Shown piece after piece: positions 54,977 to 64,000 of a DNA stretch of 64,000 bases. The translations under genes were made by a program, and so were the position numbers. The notes under the pieces are model-generated. The model was given only the letters and a program-made list of their open reading frames with translations. It was not told the origin of the DNA and did not search any database. How positions within the stretch are numbered: the stretch's first letter is position 1; every line of letters begins with the position of its first letter. Source of the DNA: Flagellimonas taeanensis (GTDB lineage: Bacteria; Bacteroidota; Bacteroidia; Flavobacteriales; Flavobacteriaceae). The stretch lies in contig NZ_QXFO01000018.1 in NCBI RefSeq assembly GCF_003584105.1, positions 186,001-250,000 on the forward strand. The letters run 5' to 3'.

Positions 54977-56641
54977 TTAAGCGCTGAATTTCCGCTTTCG
55001 GTAAAAGCTGAAGAACACACCAAAAATCAAGGCCAAAACCACTGGAAATCCAATGTTTATCAACTGCCATTTTGTTTTTTGGGCCGCAATTTTTTCAACA
55101 TCCAGCAGGGGAATTGACACTTTTCGGTTCCTAATGTTTATAAGTCCGGTATCGTCCAAGAGGTAGTTGGTACTGTTGACCAGGAATTCCTTGTTGCCAT
55201 AAAAGCTATTGGTCCATTTGTCATAACCCAGCTCCAAGGGCCTTCCGTTCCGTAATTGGTTTTTGATAAGATCACCGTCGGAAATCACCAGCATTTGATT
55301 GGCAGGTCCATCATCCAAAGTATTCTGGAGGTCCAAAGGCTTCACCCTGTTCTTGTACATGGAAGAAAAATTACCTTCAACCAAAACGGCCAAGGGAAGA
55401 TTGCCATTGTTGTACAGCTCTTTATTGGGCGGGCTATTGAGAATGTCCAAACTGACCTGTCTGGGTACACCATCTGTTTTTGAGAGGGGAGAGCTTCTCA
55501 ACAGTACCGTTTTAGCGTAATCATTCTCCAACAGGTCGATGGTGTTGGCAAATTGGAACCGAACCGCCTCGATATTGGTGTTGATAGGATGGTCGTTTCT
55601 GGAAAAGACCATGGGATAATAATACCATGGTAACGGATTGTACTGGGATTCGTTGCCTTCGCCTGTCGCCAGAACAATCTGGGTGAAATACAGATCATTG
55701 ACCAGAACGGGGTCTATCCTAATGCCATAGGAAAAGAAAAGGTCCTTCAGGTTCAGCTCGCGGGGAAGTGCAAAGGCACTGCCACCTCCGGCATAGATGC
55801 TGTCCATTTCCATGGCCACTTGATCCATCAACCAAATGGATTTACCGCCCTGCACCATAAATTGGTCCATCACAAATTTTTCCTGATCCGTGAATGCCTC
55901 GGTTGGCTTGGCAATCACCGCTAGGTCAAAGCCTTTTAATTGGTCCAACACCTTTTGCGGATTGTTGGCCACCGAATCCAAAGTGATGGCCCCAATGTTG
56001 TAATAATCCCGAATCGTGGTCAGGTAATCGGCCATTTCCACATCCCGGAGTTCCCCATTGCCCTTGATGACGGCAATACTTTTTTTCTCGGTGATGTTCA
56101 ATTTGGTGAACGCATCGGCGAAGGCATATTCCAATTGCTGTACCGAATTGTTGATGCGCTCCTCAGAAGTCGAACCCAATTTGTTCTTCAACAATGGTAC
56201 TTTCACGGTCTGATCATTATAATTGACCATGGCCCAAGGAAAGACCAGTTCGTTGGAGACCTTTCCATTTTCTTCCACGGTAACATTGGCAGGTTGCAGG
56301 CCAAGACCTTGAAGCTCTGCAATGGTCTGTTGTGCCCGCTCCTCATCTTCCAGTGGGTCAACCAAGTTGTATTTGATGTTCGTATTCTTTGAAGCGAAGG
56401 ATTCCAGCAATTGGATGGTCTCTGTTTTCAGTCGGGAAAATTCCGGTGGGATATTGCCATCCAACAGTATATCGATGATCACAGGGGAATCGAATTTTTG
56501 GGCCACATCCACGGCGGGTTGCGAAAGCGTGTAGCGTTTGTCCTCCGTAAGATCAAAACGGGTGTAGACGAAACGGGCCAAAATGTTCAGGACGACCACC
56601 GCAACAATGGCCACAAGCGCTGAAATGAGCAATTTTTTCAT
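54977..56641 (-). CDS. gldG: Gliding-motility ABC transporter auxiliary protein GldG
   Basis: A 554-residue membrane protein with one N-terminal helix (about 4-22), a long periplasmic region and a C-terminal helix (about 528-548) followed by a basic tail (YRKRKF). Motifs include FDLTEDKRYTLS (about 29-40) and KKSIAVIKGNGELRDVEMADYL, typical of GldG/ABC-type uncharacterised transport proteins. GldA-GldF-GldG form an ABC system needed for gliding in Flavobacterium johnsoniae. It overlaps gldF by 4 bp. gldA is not in the window. Confidence 0.9.
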   Translation of the reverse strand: MKKLLISALVAIVAVVVLNILARFVYTRFDLTEDKRYTLSQPAVDVAQKFDSPVIIDILLDGNIPPEFSRLKTETIQLLESFASKNTNIKYNLVDPLEDEERAQQTIAELQGLGLQPANVTVEENGKVSNELVFPWAMVNYNDQTVKVPLLKNKLGSTSEERINNSVQQLEYAFADAFTKLNITEKKSIAVIKGNGELRDVEMADYLTTIRDYYNIGAITLDSVANNPQKVLDQLKGFDLAVIAKPTEAFTDQEKFVMDQFMVQGGKSIWLMDQVAMEMDSIYAGGGSAFALPRELNLKDLFFSYGIRIDPVLVNDLYFTQIVLATGEGNESQYNPLPWYYYPMVFSRNDHPINTNIEAVRFQFANTIDLLENDYAKTVLLRSSPLSKTDGVPRQVSLDILNSPPNKELYNNGNLPLAVLVEGNFSSMYKNRVKPLDLQNTLDDGPANQMLVISDGDLIKNQLRNGRPLELGYDKWTNSFYGNKEFLVNSTNYLLDDTGLINIRNRKVSIPLLDVEKIAAQKTKWQLINIGFPVVLALIFGVFFSFYRKRKFSA

Positions 56642-57369
56642 CGGGGCAACTGTTTTAGACGTTGAAAGGTGAGGTACAGGAACAAAGCGGTCAGTGATAT
56701 AAAATAGACAAGGTCCCGGGTATCCATCACACCTCGGGCAATACTGTCAAAATGGGACTTGGCGCCAAATCCCTGAACCATTTGTTGGGTCTCTCCATTG
56801 GTGAACAAGGAGGAAACGGCATCAAATCCATTAAAGATCAAAAAGCAGAGCAGGATGCCCACAATGAACGCAATGATCTGGTTATCGGAAAGGGTGGAGG
56901 CAAAAACGCCGATGGAAGTATAGGCCGCAATCAAAAAAAGCAAACCAAAATAGGACCCCAACACCACTCCCAAGTCATAATTTCCTTCGATCACCCCAAG
57001 GTTGGAAATGGCAAAAACGTAAACCACCGTTGGAACAATGGCAATGATGCAGAGCAGAAAAGCTCCCAAGAACTTGCCCGACACCAATTTTCCAATAGAA
57101 ATAGGCTTGATGAGCAAAAGTTCCAAAGTGCCCATCTTGCGTTCTTCGGAAAAACTTTTCATGGTGATGGCGGGCACCAAGAAGACAAAGATCCACGGGG
57201 CCAACAGGAAAAAATTGCCCAGATCGGCAAAGCCATAATCAAAAATATTGTAATCGCCCTTGAACACCCATAGGAAAAGCCCATTGAGCAGAAGGAACGA
57301 CCCCACGATCAAATAACCGATGGGCGATGTAAAAAAGGACCTGACCTCTCTCTTAAAAATTGCGAACAT
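56638..57369 (-). CDS. gldF: Gliding-motility ABC transporter permease GldF
   Basis: An ABC-2-type permease of about 243 residues with six hydrophobic segments. It starts MFAIFKREVRSFFTSPIGYL, the standard opening of GldF, and contains FSEERKMGTLELLLIKPIS (about 83-101), the usual ABC-2 loop. The longer frame to 57507 only reads antisense-like sequence from the preceding gene, so ATG 57369 is used; it overlaps the stop of the upstream monooxygenase-like gene. Works with GldA (ATPase) and GldG. Confidence 0.93.
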   Translation of the reverse strand: MFAIFKREVRSFFTSPIGYLIVGSFLLLNGLFLWVFKGDYNIFDYGFADLGNFFLLAPWIFVFLVPAITMKSFSEERKMGTLELLLIKPISIGKLVSGKFLGAFLLCIIAIVPTVVYVFAISNLGVIEGNYDLGVVLGSYFGLLFLIAAYTSIGVFASTLSDNQIIAFIVGILLCFLIFNGFDAVSSLFTNGETQQMVQGFGAKSHFDSIARGVMDTRDLVYFISLTALFLYLTFQRLKQLPR

Positions 57370-57671
57370 CAATATGGGGTTGTTGATTGGACTTTGTTGA
57401 CACTCCAAGCCTCGGCCCTGTCCGAGAACAGTTTTTTGGTATGCGCCCAGACTTCCTTGAAAAAATCGGAATTTCGATAGCTTTCCAGATCCCCTTCCTT
57501 TTCCCATAGGCTATAGGTGAAAAAAATGTTGGGGTTATCGATATCCCGATATAAATCGACCCTATTGCAGCCCTCAAATGCCAAAATCCTGTTTTTGGAT
57601 TCATCAAAGATTTGCTCAAAACTAGGAATATTTTCGGGTTTAAAGGTGAGTTTGACGATGCGTATCAACAT
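57369..57671 (-). CDS. Antibiotic-biosynthesis-monooxygenase-like (ABM) protein
   Basis: A 100-residue protein with a dimeric alpha/beta barrel: MLIRIVKLTFKPE, FEGCNRVDLYRDIDNPNIFFTYSLWEKEGDLESYRNSDFF. Members include small quinol oxygenases and many proteins of unknown role. It is coupled with gldF by a shared stop/start region and follows the SAM hydrolase-like gene by no spacer, so the four genes from 58502 down to 54977 are one likely transcript. No link to gliding is known to me. Confidence 0.8.
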   Translation of the reverse strand: MLIRIVKLTFKPENIPSFEQIFDESKNRILAFEGCNRVDLYRDIDNPNIFFTYSLWEKEGDLESYRNSDFFKEVWAHTKKLFSDRAEAWSVNKVQSTTPY

Positions 57672-58502
57672 TTAAAGGAAATTTACGGTTACAGTGTCCC
57701 TGTAATTCAACCCAAGCAGTGACGAGGCCCCACCCACCGAGTTCAGATCACTTTTAAAAATGGCCAGTTCCATATATCCCGCCGAATTGAACAATGCGAG
57801 GGCATCACCAGGACCTTTGCGCTGGCTTCTGTCCAGGTCGTAGTTGATGATGCCGTTATAGCTATGGTGCACCTCTTTTATTTTGGTGGTACGTGCATTG
57901 ATCTCAAAACTCCGCCCATTTCGGTAGGCTTCAAAGAGGCTCTTTTGAATGTTGGTGACCACGTTCCCATAATTGTCGATGTAGATGACATTTCCAGAAA
58001 TACTCCTTCCCTCATTGAGGATCCTTGGCTCAAATTCACGCAGTTCCCGAAGCTCATCGAACGGTTTACCAACAACCTCCAGTTTTCCTCCACGGGCAAT
58101 ATGGCAGGCTACTTGGACAAAGACATTCAGCACGGGAAACGAACCGGGATTGGCATTGGGGAGGCGGATCTCCACTATTTTTTCAGGGGATATCTCCGAG
58201 GTGATCAACGACATGACCCCATTGTTGGAACTCACAAAATAATGCCCGTCCACTTGCACCACAAGATGCTGGTTTTCAGGTGAAAGTTCAGAATCCACCC
58301 CAACAATGTGCACGGTTCCCTTTGGGAAGGATGTATAGGCGTTCTTGAGGATATAAGCACATTCCTGAATGTTGAAAGGGCTTATGGCATGCGAAATATC
58401 AACAATATGTACATCGGGAAGATTTGTCAGTATGGTCCCTTTTACAGCACCGACAAAGTGGTCCTTATGGCCGAAATCTGTGGTTAAGGTTATGATTGCC
58501 AT
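57672..58502 (-). CDS. SAM hydroxide adenosyltransferase-like protein
   Basis: A 276-residue protein of the fluorinase/chlorinase/DUF62 family. Most non-halogenating members split S-adenosylmethionine with water to adenosine and methionine. N-terminal domain: ITLTTDFGHKDHFVGAVKG (3-21), VDISHAISPFNIQECAY and FPKGTVHIVGVDSEL; C-terminal domain with NGRSFEINARTTKI and SAGYMELAI. Nothing suggests a halogenase-specific loop, so SAM hydrolase is the safest call. It diverges from phoH. Confidence 0.88.
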   Translation of the reverse strand: MAIITLTTDFGHKDHFVGAVKGTILTNLPDVHIVDISHAISPFNIQECAYILKNAYTSFPKGTVHIVGVDSELSPENQHLVVQVDGHYFVSSNNGVMSLITSEISPEKIVEIRLPNANPGSFPVLNVFVQVACHIARGGKLEVVGKPFDELRELREFEPRILNEGRSISGNVIYIDNYGNVVTNIQKSLFEAYRNGRSFEINARTTKIKEVHHSYNGIINYDLDRSQRKGPGDALALFNSAGYMELAIFKSDLNSVGGASSLLGLNYRDTVTVNFL

Positions 58503-58547
58503 GCAATACTGTTGATATGTTTTTCTGTCCTCAAATTGATTTTTGGT

Positions 58548-58555
58548 TAAGTTTG
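58548..58555 (+). promoter_or_regulatory. -7 promoter element of phoH
   Basis: TAAGTTTG fits TAnnTTTG exactly; transcription would start near 58563. That lies past the ATG at 58517, which supports the TTG start at 58622. A well-spaced -33 element is not seen. Confidence 0.5.
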
Positions 58556-58621
58556 TGTGTAAAATTAATTAAAAAAGAACGAATACGATTCTTCAAAAAC
58601 AACCGTAACACCTCACTTTTT

Positions 58622-59581
58622 TTGAACGAACTTATAATAGAACTTACGGACATCAGCCCACAGGATTTTTTTGGGCAGCAGAACGAGAACATAGAGCTCC
58701 TTAAAAAATATTTCCCCAAACTCAAGATTGTTGCCAGGGGCAACAAGATTAAGGTGTATGGCGATGAGGAACTCTTGGAGGAGTTTGACAAGCGATTCGA
58801 TATGCTCACCAGCCAGTTTGCCAAGTACAACAAGTTGGACGAGAACATGATCGAGCGTGTACTCACCAGCAATGGGCAAGAAGAATATACATCATCCAGC
58901 AGCAGTGGCGATGTTTTGGTACATGGCGTCAGCGGCAGATTGATCAAGGCACAGACCGCCAACCAACGAAGATTGGTGGATGCTTGCAAAAAGGATGACA
59001 TGGTCTTTGCCATCGGCCCGGCGGGAACAGGAAAAACCTATACCGGTGTTGCTTTGGCAGTGAAAGCCCTCAAAGAAAAACAGGTCAGGCGTATTATACT
59101 TACCCGACCAGCCGTGGAAGCAGGGGAGAACCTCGGGTTTCTTCCAGGTGACCTCAAGGAAAAGCTAGATCCCTACATGCAGCCGTTGTATGATGCACTT
59201 AGGGACATGATCCCTACCGAAAAACTGGCCAAGTACATAGAGGACGGTACTATCCAGATCGCACCTATGGCCTTCATGCGTGGACGTACCTTGGACAATG
59301 CCTTCGTGATCTTGGACGAGGCACAGAACACCACCCATGCCCAAATGAAGATGTTCCTGACCCGTATGGGCAAGAACGCCAAGTTCCTGCTGACAGGTGA
59401 CCCTGGACAAATAGACCTGCCCAGAAGGGTAATTTCAGGGCTGAAAGAAGCACTCTTGATCTTGAAGAACATCGATGGCATCAGCATCATCTATTTGGAC
59501 GAAAAAGACGTTATCCGGCATAAATTGGTCAAAAAGGTCATAGATGCCTACAAAAACATAGAGCACCAAAACCAATTTTGA
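58622..59581 (+). CDS. phoH: PhoH-family ATPase
   Basis: A 319-residue PhoH-type P-loop ATPase, possibly an RNA-related helicase-like protein. N-terminal KH-like region ([22 protein letters not shown]), Walker [18 protein letters not shown] (about 130), [18 protein letters not shown], Walker [14 protein letters not shown] and [11 protein letters not shown]. The frame is open upstream to 58496, but the TTG at 58622 (reads [11 protein letters not shown]) gives the usual family length and lies after the predicted transcription start. purC follows after 1 bp, so the two share a transcript. Confidence 0.92.
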   Translation: MNELIIELTDISPQDFFGQQNENIELLKKYFPKLKIVARGNKIKVYGDEELLEEFDKRFDMLTSQFAKYNKLDENMIERVLTSNGQEEYTSSSSSGDVLVHGVSGRLIKAQTANQRRLVDACKKDDMVFAIGPAGTGKTYTGVALAVKALKEKQVRRIILTRPAVEAGENLGFLPGDLKEKLDPYMQPLYDALRDMIPTEKLAKYIEDGTIQIAPMAFMRGRTLDNAFVILDEAQNTTHAQMKMFLTRMGKNAKFLLTGDPGQIDLPRRVISGLKEALLILKNIDGISIIYLDEKDVIRHKLVKKVIDAYKNIEHQNQF

Positions 59582-59582
59582 C

Positions 59583-60542
59583 ATGGGGCAGAATACATTG
59601 ATGTCCACGGATTTTAACTTTCCGGGACAAAAATCCGTTTATAAAGGTAAGGTAAGGGAAGTCTATACATTACAAAACGACCTATTGGTCATGGTCGCCA
59701 CCGATCGCCTCTCGGCATTTGACGTGGTCATGCCCAAGGGCATCCCCTACAAAGGACAGATCTTGAACCAAATTGCCACCAAGATGATGAAGGACACGGA
59801 AGATATCGTGCCCAATTGGTTGTTGGCCACCCCTGATCCCAATGTGGCTGTGGGGAAGGCCTGCGAACCTTTCAAGGTGGAAATGGTGATCAGGGGATAT
59901 CTTTCCGGACATGCGGCCAGGGAATACAAAGCGGGCAAAAGAATGCTCTGTGGCGTTCCCATGCCCGAAGGGATGAAAGAGAACGACAAGTTCCCGGAAC
60001 CCATCATCACTCCGGCCACAAAGGCTGAAAAAGGCGATCATGATGAGGACATTTCCCGGGAAGACATTCTAAAACGTGGCATTGTTTCCCAAGCCGACTA
60101 CGAGGTATTGGAAAAATATACCCGCGCTCTCTTCCAACGCGGAACTGAAATTGCCGCAAAGCGGGGATTGATTCTTGTGGACACCAAATATGAATTCGGA
60201 AAGACCAAGGATGGGGAGATCGTGCTGATCGATGAGATCCACACCCCAGATTCATCAAGGTATTTCTACACCGCAGGATATGAGGAAAGACAGGCCAAGG
60301 GCGAACCTCAAAAGCAGTTGTCCAAGGAATTTGTGAGGCAATGGCTCATCGCCAACCACTTTCAGGGATTGGAAGGACAGACCGTTCCGGAGATGGATGA
60401 CGCCTATATCGATTCTGTGTCCGAAAGGTATATTGAACTGTATGAGAGTATCACAGGGGATACATTTGTGAAAGCAGATGTTTCACACATTGGTGAACGT
60501 ATCGAGCGGAACATTTTCAATTATTTGAACAATTTTCAGTAA
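59583..60542 (+). CDS. purC: SAICAR synthetase (purine biosynthesis)
   Basis: A 319-residue phosphoribosylaminoimidazole-succinocarboxamide synthase, joining CAIR and aspartate with [14 protein letters not shown] (about 20-30), the substrate-binding [47 protein letters not shown] and [14 protein letters not shown] are diagnostic; the C-terminal extension is the longer type usual in Bacteroidota. An ATG at 59601 is an alternative start. Housekeeping gene. Confidence 0.96.
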   Translation: MGQNTLMSTDFNFPGQKSVYKGKVREVYTLQNDLLVMVATDRLSAFDVVMPKGIPYKGQILNQIATKMMKDTEDIVPNWLLATPDPNVAVGKACEPFKVEMVIRGYLSGHAAREYKAGKRMLCGVPMPEGMKENDKFPEPIITPATKAEKGDHDEDISREDILKRGIVSQADYEVLEKYTRALFQRGTEIAAKRGLILVDTKYEFGKTKDGEIVLIDEIHTPDSSRYFYTAGYEERQAKGEPQKQLSKEFVRQWLIANHFQGLEGQTVPEMDDAYIDSVSERYIELYESITGDTFVKADVSHIGERIERNIFNYLNNFQ

Positions 60543-60615
60543 ATACTTTGTATTCTTCTATTTTTTTGATGTCTTTTGTGTGAATGTTATATATTTCCCG
60601 CATCAATCTTGACAA

Positions 60616-60870
60616 ATGGATAGCCAGCATCGAAAAAAATATTGGAAAGAAAACCTGAAATACCTTACCATCCTAATCTTCATCTGGTTCGTGGTCTCCT
60701 ATGGCTTCGGAATCCTTTTCGTGGATGAACTGAACACCATCCGAATGGGAGGTTTTAAGCTTGGTTTTTGGTTTGCCCAGCAGGGTTCCATCTACGTTTT
60801 CGTCATCCTCATCTTTGTCTATGTCCGCTTGATGAACAAATTGGACAAAAAATATAAGCTCGACGAATAA
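60616..60870 (+). CDS. DUF4212 small subunit of sodium/solute symporter
   Basis: An 84-residue membrane protein with two hydrophobic helices (about 15-34 and 50-71). It belongs to the DUF4212 family (WKENLKYLTILIFIWFVVSYGFGILFVDELN is the typical start), which is nearly always encoded just before a VC_2705-type sodium:solute symporter, as here with a 1-bp overlap. It is considered the small subunit of that carrier. Confidence 0.9.
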   Translation: MDSQHRKKYWKENLKYLTILIFIWFVVSYGFGILFVDELNTIRMGGFKLGFWFAQQGSIYVFVILIFVYVRLMNKLDKKYKLDE

Positions 60871-62645
60871 TGGACATACAAACTTGGACGTTTCTCATCG
60901 TCGGCCTCACTTTCGCATTATATATAGGTATCGCTATTTGGTCCCGGGCCAAATCGACAAAGGATTTTTATGTGGCCGGGGGAGGTGTTTCCCCATTGGC
61001 CAATGGATTGGCCACAGGTGCCGATTGGATGTCGGCAGCCTCCTTTTTGGGCATGGCCGGTATCATTGCCTTTTCGGGCTATGATGGCTCGGTGTACCTA
61101 ATGGGCTGGACGGGTGGATATGTATTGCTCGCCCTCTTATTGGCCCCCTATCTCCGTAAGTTCGGTAAGTTCACCGTTCCCGATTTTATTGGGGACCGTT
61201 ATTACAGTAATGTGGCCCGAACAGTAGCCGTGATCGCTGCGCTTTTTGTTTCCTTCACCTACGTTGCCGGACAGATGCGGGGCGTTGGGGTGGTTTTTTC
61301 CCGTTTTTTGGATGTGGAAGTGAACACCGGGGTCTATATTGGAATGGCCGTGGTGCTTTTCTATGCCTTTTTGGGCGGGATGAAGGGAATCACTTATACC
61401 CAAGTGGCACAATATTGTGTACTCATCTTTGCCTTCATGGTCCCAGCAATCTTTATCTCGCTCATGGCAACAGGAAACCCGATTCCGCAGATCGGTTTTG
61501 GTTCCGCAGGAGAAGATGGGGTCTATCTTTTGGATAAATTGGATGGATTGATGACCGATTTGGGCTTCACGGCCTACACTGATGGAACCAAATCCACCAT
61601 GGATATTTTCTTTATCACCGCCGCCCTGATGATGGGTACCGCAGGTTTGCCCCACGTGATTATCCGGTTCTTTACAGTGCCAAAAGTGTGCGATGCCCGA
61701 AAATCGGCAGGTTATGCCCTGCTGTTCATTGCTATTTTGTATACCACGGCACCGGCTATAGCAGTCTTTGCCCGGACCAACTTGATGGAGACCGTTCAGG
61801 ATACGCCCTATCAGGAAATCCCGGCATGGTTCACCAAATGGGAAAATACGGGACTTATTGCGTGGACCGACAAAAACGGGGATGGAAAGATCCAGTATCT
61901 TCCCGGTTCTGCCATCGATGGTAGTCAGCCCCAATTTGTGGAAAGTAGGGGCAGTTCGGGCCAACGTATGATCTCCAATGCGAGCACATCACTCAATGAA
62001 CTTTATGTGGACAGGGACATCACTGTGCTGGCCAACCCAGAAATTGCCAATTTGCCCAACTGGGTCATTGCCTTAGTGGCGGCAGGCGGTCTGGCAGCGG
62101 CATTGTCCACAGCAGCAGGTCTTTTATTGGTGATTTCCACTTCAATTTCCCACGATTTGATCAAAAAGCAGATAGCTCCAGATATTTCAGACAAGAAAGA
62201 ATTATGGATTGCCCGTTTTTCGGCCTTGTTGGCCGTGATCGTAGCTGGATATTTTGGCATCCATCCTCCCGGATTTGTCGCCTCTGTAGTGGCCCTTGCT
62301 TTTGGGCTGGCCGCTTCTTCCTTTTTTCCGGCCATCGTGATGGGTATTTTCAGCAAGCGGATGAACAGGGAAGGAGCCATTTCCGGAATGGTGGCAGGAC
62401 TCTCCATCACCTGTTATTATATTGCCCGTTTCAAGCTGGGCTGGATAGGAAATCCCGAAACGGCCACTGAAGCAAATTGGTGGTGGGGCATTTCCCCGGA
62501 AGGCTTTGGCACGGTGGGCATGCTCGTCAATTTCTTGATTGCCATACTGGTATCCCGATTTACCCCGGCCCCTCCGGAAGACGTACAGGAAATTGTGGAG
62601 AACATCCGCATTCCCAGTGGGGTGGGAGAGGCAATTGAGCATTAG
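60870..62645 (+). CDS. Sodium:solute symporter (acetate-type carrier)
   Basis: A 591-residue SSF-family transporter with about 13 hydrophobic helices. TKDFYVAGGGVSPLANGLATGADWMSAASFLGMAG (about 30-64) and ALMMGTAGLPHVIIRFFTVPK (about 252-272) carry the Na+ site and gate region usual for ActP-like carriers. The long loop at about 312-390 contains DKNGDGKIQY, an EF-hand-like Ca-binding-type sequence. Coupled with the DUF4212 subunit and followed 60 bp later by acs, so uptake of acetate or another short carboxylate is a good inference. Confidence 0.9.
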   Translation: MDIQTWTFLIVGLTFALYIGIAIWSRAKSTKDFYVAGGGVSPLANGLATGADWMSAASFLGMAGIIAFSGYDGSVYLMGWTGGYVLLALLLAPYLRKFGKFTVPDFIGDRYYSNVARTVAVIAALFVSFTYVAGQMRGVGVVFSRFLDVEVNTGVYIGMAVVLFYAFLGGMKGITYTQVAQYCVLIFAFMVPAIFISLMATGNPIPQIGFGSAGEDGVYLLDKLDGLMTDLGFTAYTDGTKSTMDIFFITAALMMGTAGLPHVIIRFFTVPKVCDARKSAGYALLFIAILYTTAPAIAVFARTNLMETVQDTPYQEIPAWFTKWENTGLIAWTDKNGDGKIQYLPGSAIDGSQPQFVESRGSSGQRMISNASTSLNELYVDRDITVLANPEIANLPNWVIALVAAGGLAAALSTAAGLLLVISTSISHDLIKKQIAPDISDKKELWIARFSALLAVIVAGYFGIHPPGFVASVVALAFGLAASSFFPAIVMGIFSKRMNREGAISGMVAGLSITCYYIARFKLGWIGNPETATEANWWWGISPEGFGTVGMLVNFLIAILVSRFTPAPPEDVQEIVENIRIPSGVGEAIEH

Positions 62646-62705
62646 GACTGGACTAGGATTGCTCTCTTTTTTCGTATTTTTAAGCACATAAATTTAATAA
62701 GCAGC

Positions 62706-64000
62706 ATGAGTAATTACCACATCAAACATTTGGAGGAATATTTTCAGGTCTATCGTAAATCTGTCAGAAACCCTGAAAGTTTTTGGGAAGAAGTCGCAGA
62801 AGAACATTTTCATTGGAGAAAGCGGTGGAACTCTGTCTTGGAGTGGGATTTTACAAAACCGGAAATCAAATGGTTTGATGGGGCCGAGCTCAACATTACG
62901 GAGAATTGTATCGATCGTCATTTGCGTATTCGTGGGGACAAGACCGCCATCATTTTTGAACCCAATGACCCCAAAGAGGCCGCCGAGCATATTACCTACA
63001 CCCAACTGCACGAGCGCGTGTGTAAGTTTGCGAACGTGCTCAAGGACCAAGGGGTGAAGAAAGGGGATAGGGTCGTGGTCTATTTGCCCATGATTCCGGA
63101 ACTGGCCATATCCATATTGGCCTGCGCCCGTATCGGAGCGGTCCATTCCGTAGTCTTTGCGGGATTTTCATCAACGGCTTTGGCTACACGAATCAATGAT
63201 TGTGGGGCCAAGATCGTTTTGACTTCTGATGGTTCCTACAGAGGGAACAAGACCATCGACCTAAAGGGCATTGTGAACGACGCATTGGAACAATGTCCGG
63301 ACGTAGGAACGGTTTTGGTGAAAAAGCGCACCGGAGAAAAAGTGGAAATGAAAGCGGGTCGTGACCAGTGGATAGAGCCCTTGTTGGACAAGGCCTATTC
63401 GGACTGCGTTCCTGAAATTGTGGACGCTGAGCACCCGTTGTTCATTTTATACACCTCTGGCTCAACGGGTCGCCCTAAAGGGATGGTCCACACTACCGGT
63501 GGATATATGGTGTACACGGCCTATACCTTCAAAAATGTGTTCCAATACAGGGAAGAGGATGTCTATTGGTGTACTGCCGATATTGGGTGGATAACCGGGC
63601 ACTCCTATATTGTGTATGGTCCATTGGCCAATGGCGCCACCACGGTCATGTTTGAAGGGGTTCCTTCCTATCCCGATCACGGAAGGTTCTGGGAAGTCGT
63701 AGAGAAACATAAGGTGACCCAATTTTACACCGCTCCAACAGCAATCAGGGCCTTGGCCAAAAAAGACTTGGATTTTGTCACCAAACATGAACTCTCCAGT
63801 CTTAAGGTGCTGGGAACTGTGGGAGAACCCATCAATGAGGAAGCATGGCACTGGTACAACGACCATGTGGGGAACAAAAAATGTCCCATTGTGGACACCT
63901 GGTGGCAAACCGAAACAGGGGGCATCCTGATTTCACCCATCCCGTTTTCAACCCCCACAAAACCCACCTATGCCACCTTGCCCATGCCAGGGGTACAGCC
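62706..64000 (+). CDS. acs: Acetyl-CoA synthetase (3' end outside window)
   Basis: The first 431 codons of an AMP-forming acetyl-CoA synthetase. The frame starts with MSNYHIKHLEEYF at 62706 and remains open to the window edge. Typical motifs are LHERVCKFANVLKDQGVKKGDRV, AGFSSTALATRINDCGAK, the P-loop LYTSGSTGRPKGMVH (about 250), DIGWITGHSYIVYGPLANGATT and VDTWWQTETGG. The enzyme activates acetate to acetyl-AMP then acetyl-CoA. Directly downstream of the symporter, forming an acetate uptake/use unit. Confidence 0.95.
   Translation, partial: MSNYHIKHLEEYFQVYRKSVRNPESFWEEVAEEHFHWRKRWNSVLEWDFTKPEIKWFDGAELNITENCIDRHLRIRGDKTAIIFEPNDPKEAAEHITYTQLHERVCKFANVLKDQGVKKGDRVVVYLPMIPELAISILACARIGAVHSVVFAGFSSTALATRINDCGAKIVLTSDGSYRGNKTIDLKGIVNDALEQCPDVGTVLVKKRTGEKVEMKAGRDQWIEPLLDKAYSDCVPEIVDAEHPLFILYTSGSTGRPKGMVHTTGGYMVYTAYTFKNVFQYREEDVYWCTADIGWITGHSYIVYGPLANGATTVMFEGVPSYPDHGRFWEVVEKHKVTQFYTAPTAIRALAKKDLDFVTKHELSSLKVLGTVGEPINEEAWHWYNDHVGNKKCPIVDTWWQTETGGILISPIPFSTPTKPTYATLPMPGVQ

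Noticed and set aside
57370-57507. N-terminal extension of GldF to 57507
   Set aside because: It overlaps the ABM-like gene in another frame and lacks membrane or signal features; MFAIFKREVRSF is the expected start.
61137-61964. A 275-codon open frame antisense to the sodium symporter
   Set aside because: It lies wholly inside a well-supported transporter gene and its product is rich in His/Gly/Gln with no recognisable domain; it is a codon-bias shadow. The same holds for long antisense frames within mnmE (49344-50010), dnaN (54021-54779), ugd (27793-28590) and capG (24781-25554).
1-64000. CRISPR arrays, tRNA or rRNA genes, insertion sequences, integrases, restriction or known defence genes
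   Set aside because: No regular repeats with spacers, cloverleaf-like segments, transposase motifs or defence-protein motifs were seen. Reading by eye can miss diverged examples.

Overview
The window looks like part of a chromosome of a marine-type Flavobacteriaceae (Bacteroidota); the genus is not determined, and a Muricauda/Allomuricauda-like organism is only a guess. The grounds are a T9SS sorting domain on a secreted tyrosinase, gldF/gldG gliding genes, a TonB receptor with a carboxypeptidase-D-like plug extension, start sites without Shine-Dalgarno sequences, and several TAnnTTTG promoter elements. I saw no rRNA, tRNA, CRISPR array, insertion sequence or prophage gene.

Region 1 (1-4.5 kb) holds the end of the tyrosinase gene. 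Facing it across a bidirectional terminator are a CxxC heavy-metal-binding secreted protein and a TonB receptor, which together suggest a copper theme.

Region 2 (4.5-37.1 kb) is a large Wzx/Wzy-type exopolysaccharide or capsule locus. It starts with a CapK-like adenylate-forming enzyme, a PglC-like initiating sugar-phosphate transferase and a beta-helix lipoprotein. Next come gmd-fcl (GDP-L-fucose) and wzx, closed by a terminator. The second block, asnB to a WbuB-like transferase, contains an acyltransferase, four glycosyltransferases, wzy, wecB-wecC (UDP-ManNAcA), and capE-cupin-capF-capG (UDP-L-FucNAc). It also closes with a terminator. The right part has ugd and a UDP-glucuronate 4-epimerase-like gene on the minus strand, then a degT-flaA1-wza-wzc operon and a PHP-type tyrosine phosphatase. 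The inferred polymer contains L-fucose, L-FucNAc and ManNAcA, perhaps amidated by the AsnB-like protein, and is built on a bacillosamine-like first sugar.

Region 3 (37-45.5 kb) is regulatory: a membrane kinase/OmpR regulator pair, then a GAF-like kinase with an NtrC-type sigma-54 activator. Directly behind the activator gene are two tandem dyad sites and a sigma-54 -24/-12 promoter. They precede a GreA-fold gene, a small secreted protein and a four-helix-bundle membrane protein. A DinB-like protein and an alpha/beta hydrolase follow on the minus strand.

Region 4 (45.5-64 kb) is mixed: a secreted protein of unknown role, an M1 aminopeptidase, mnmE, a DUF4870-like membrane protein, a second CapK-like gene behind a highly structured leader, a lipoprotein with a Cys/Gln thioester-like signature, dnaN, gldG-gldF, a SAM hydrolase-like gene, phoH, purC, a two-part sodium/solute symporter and the start of acs. 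The symporter-acs end suggests acetate uptake and activation.
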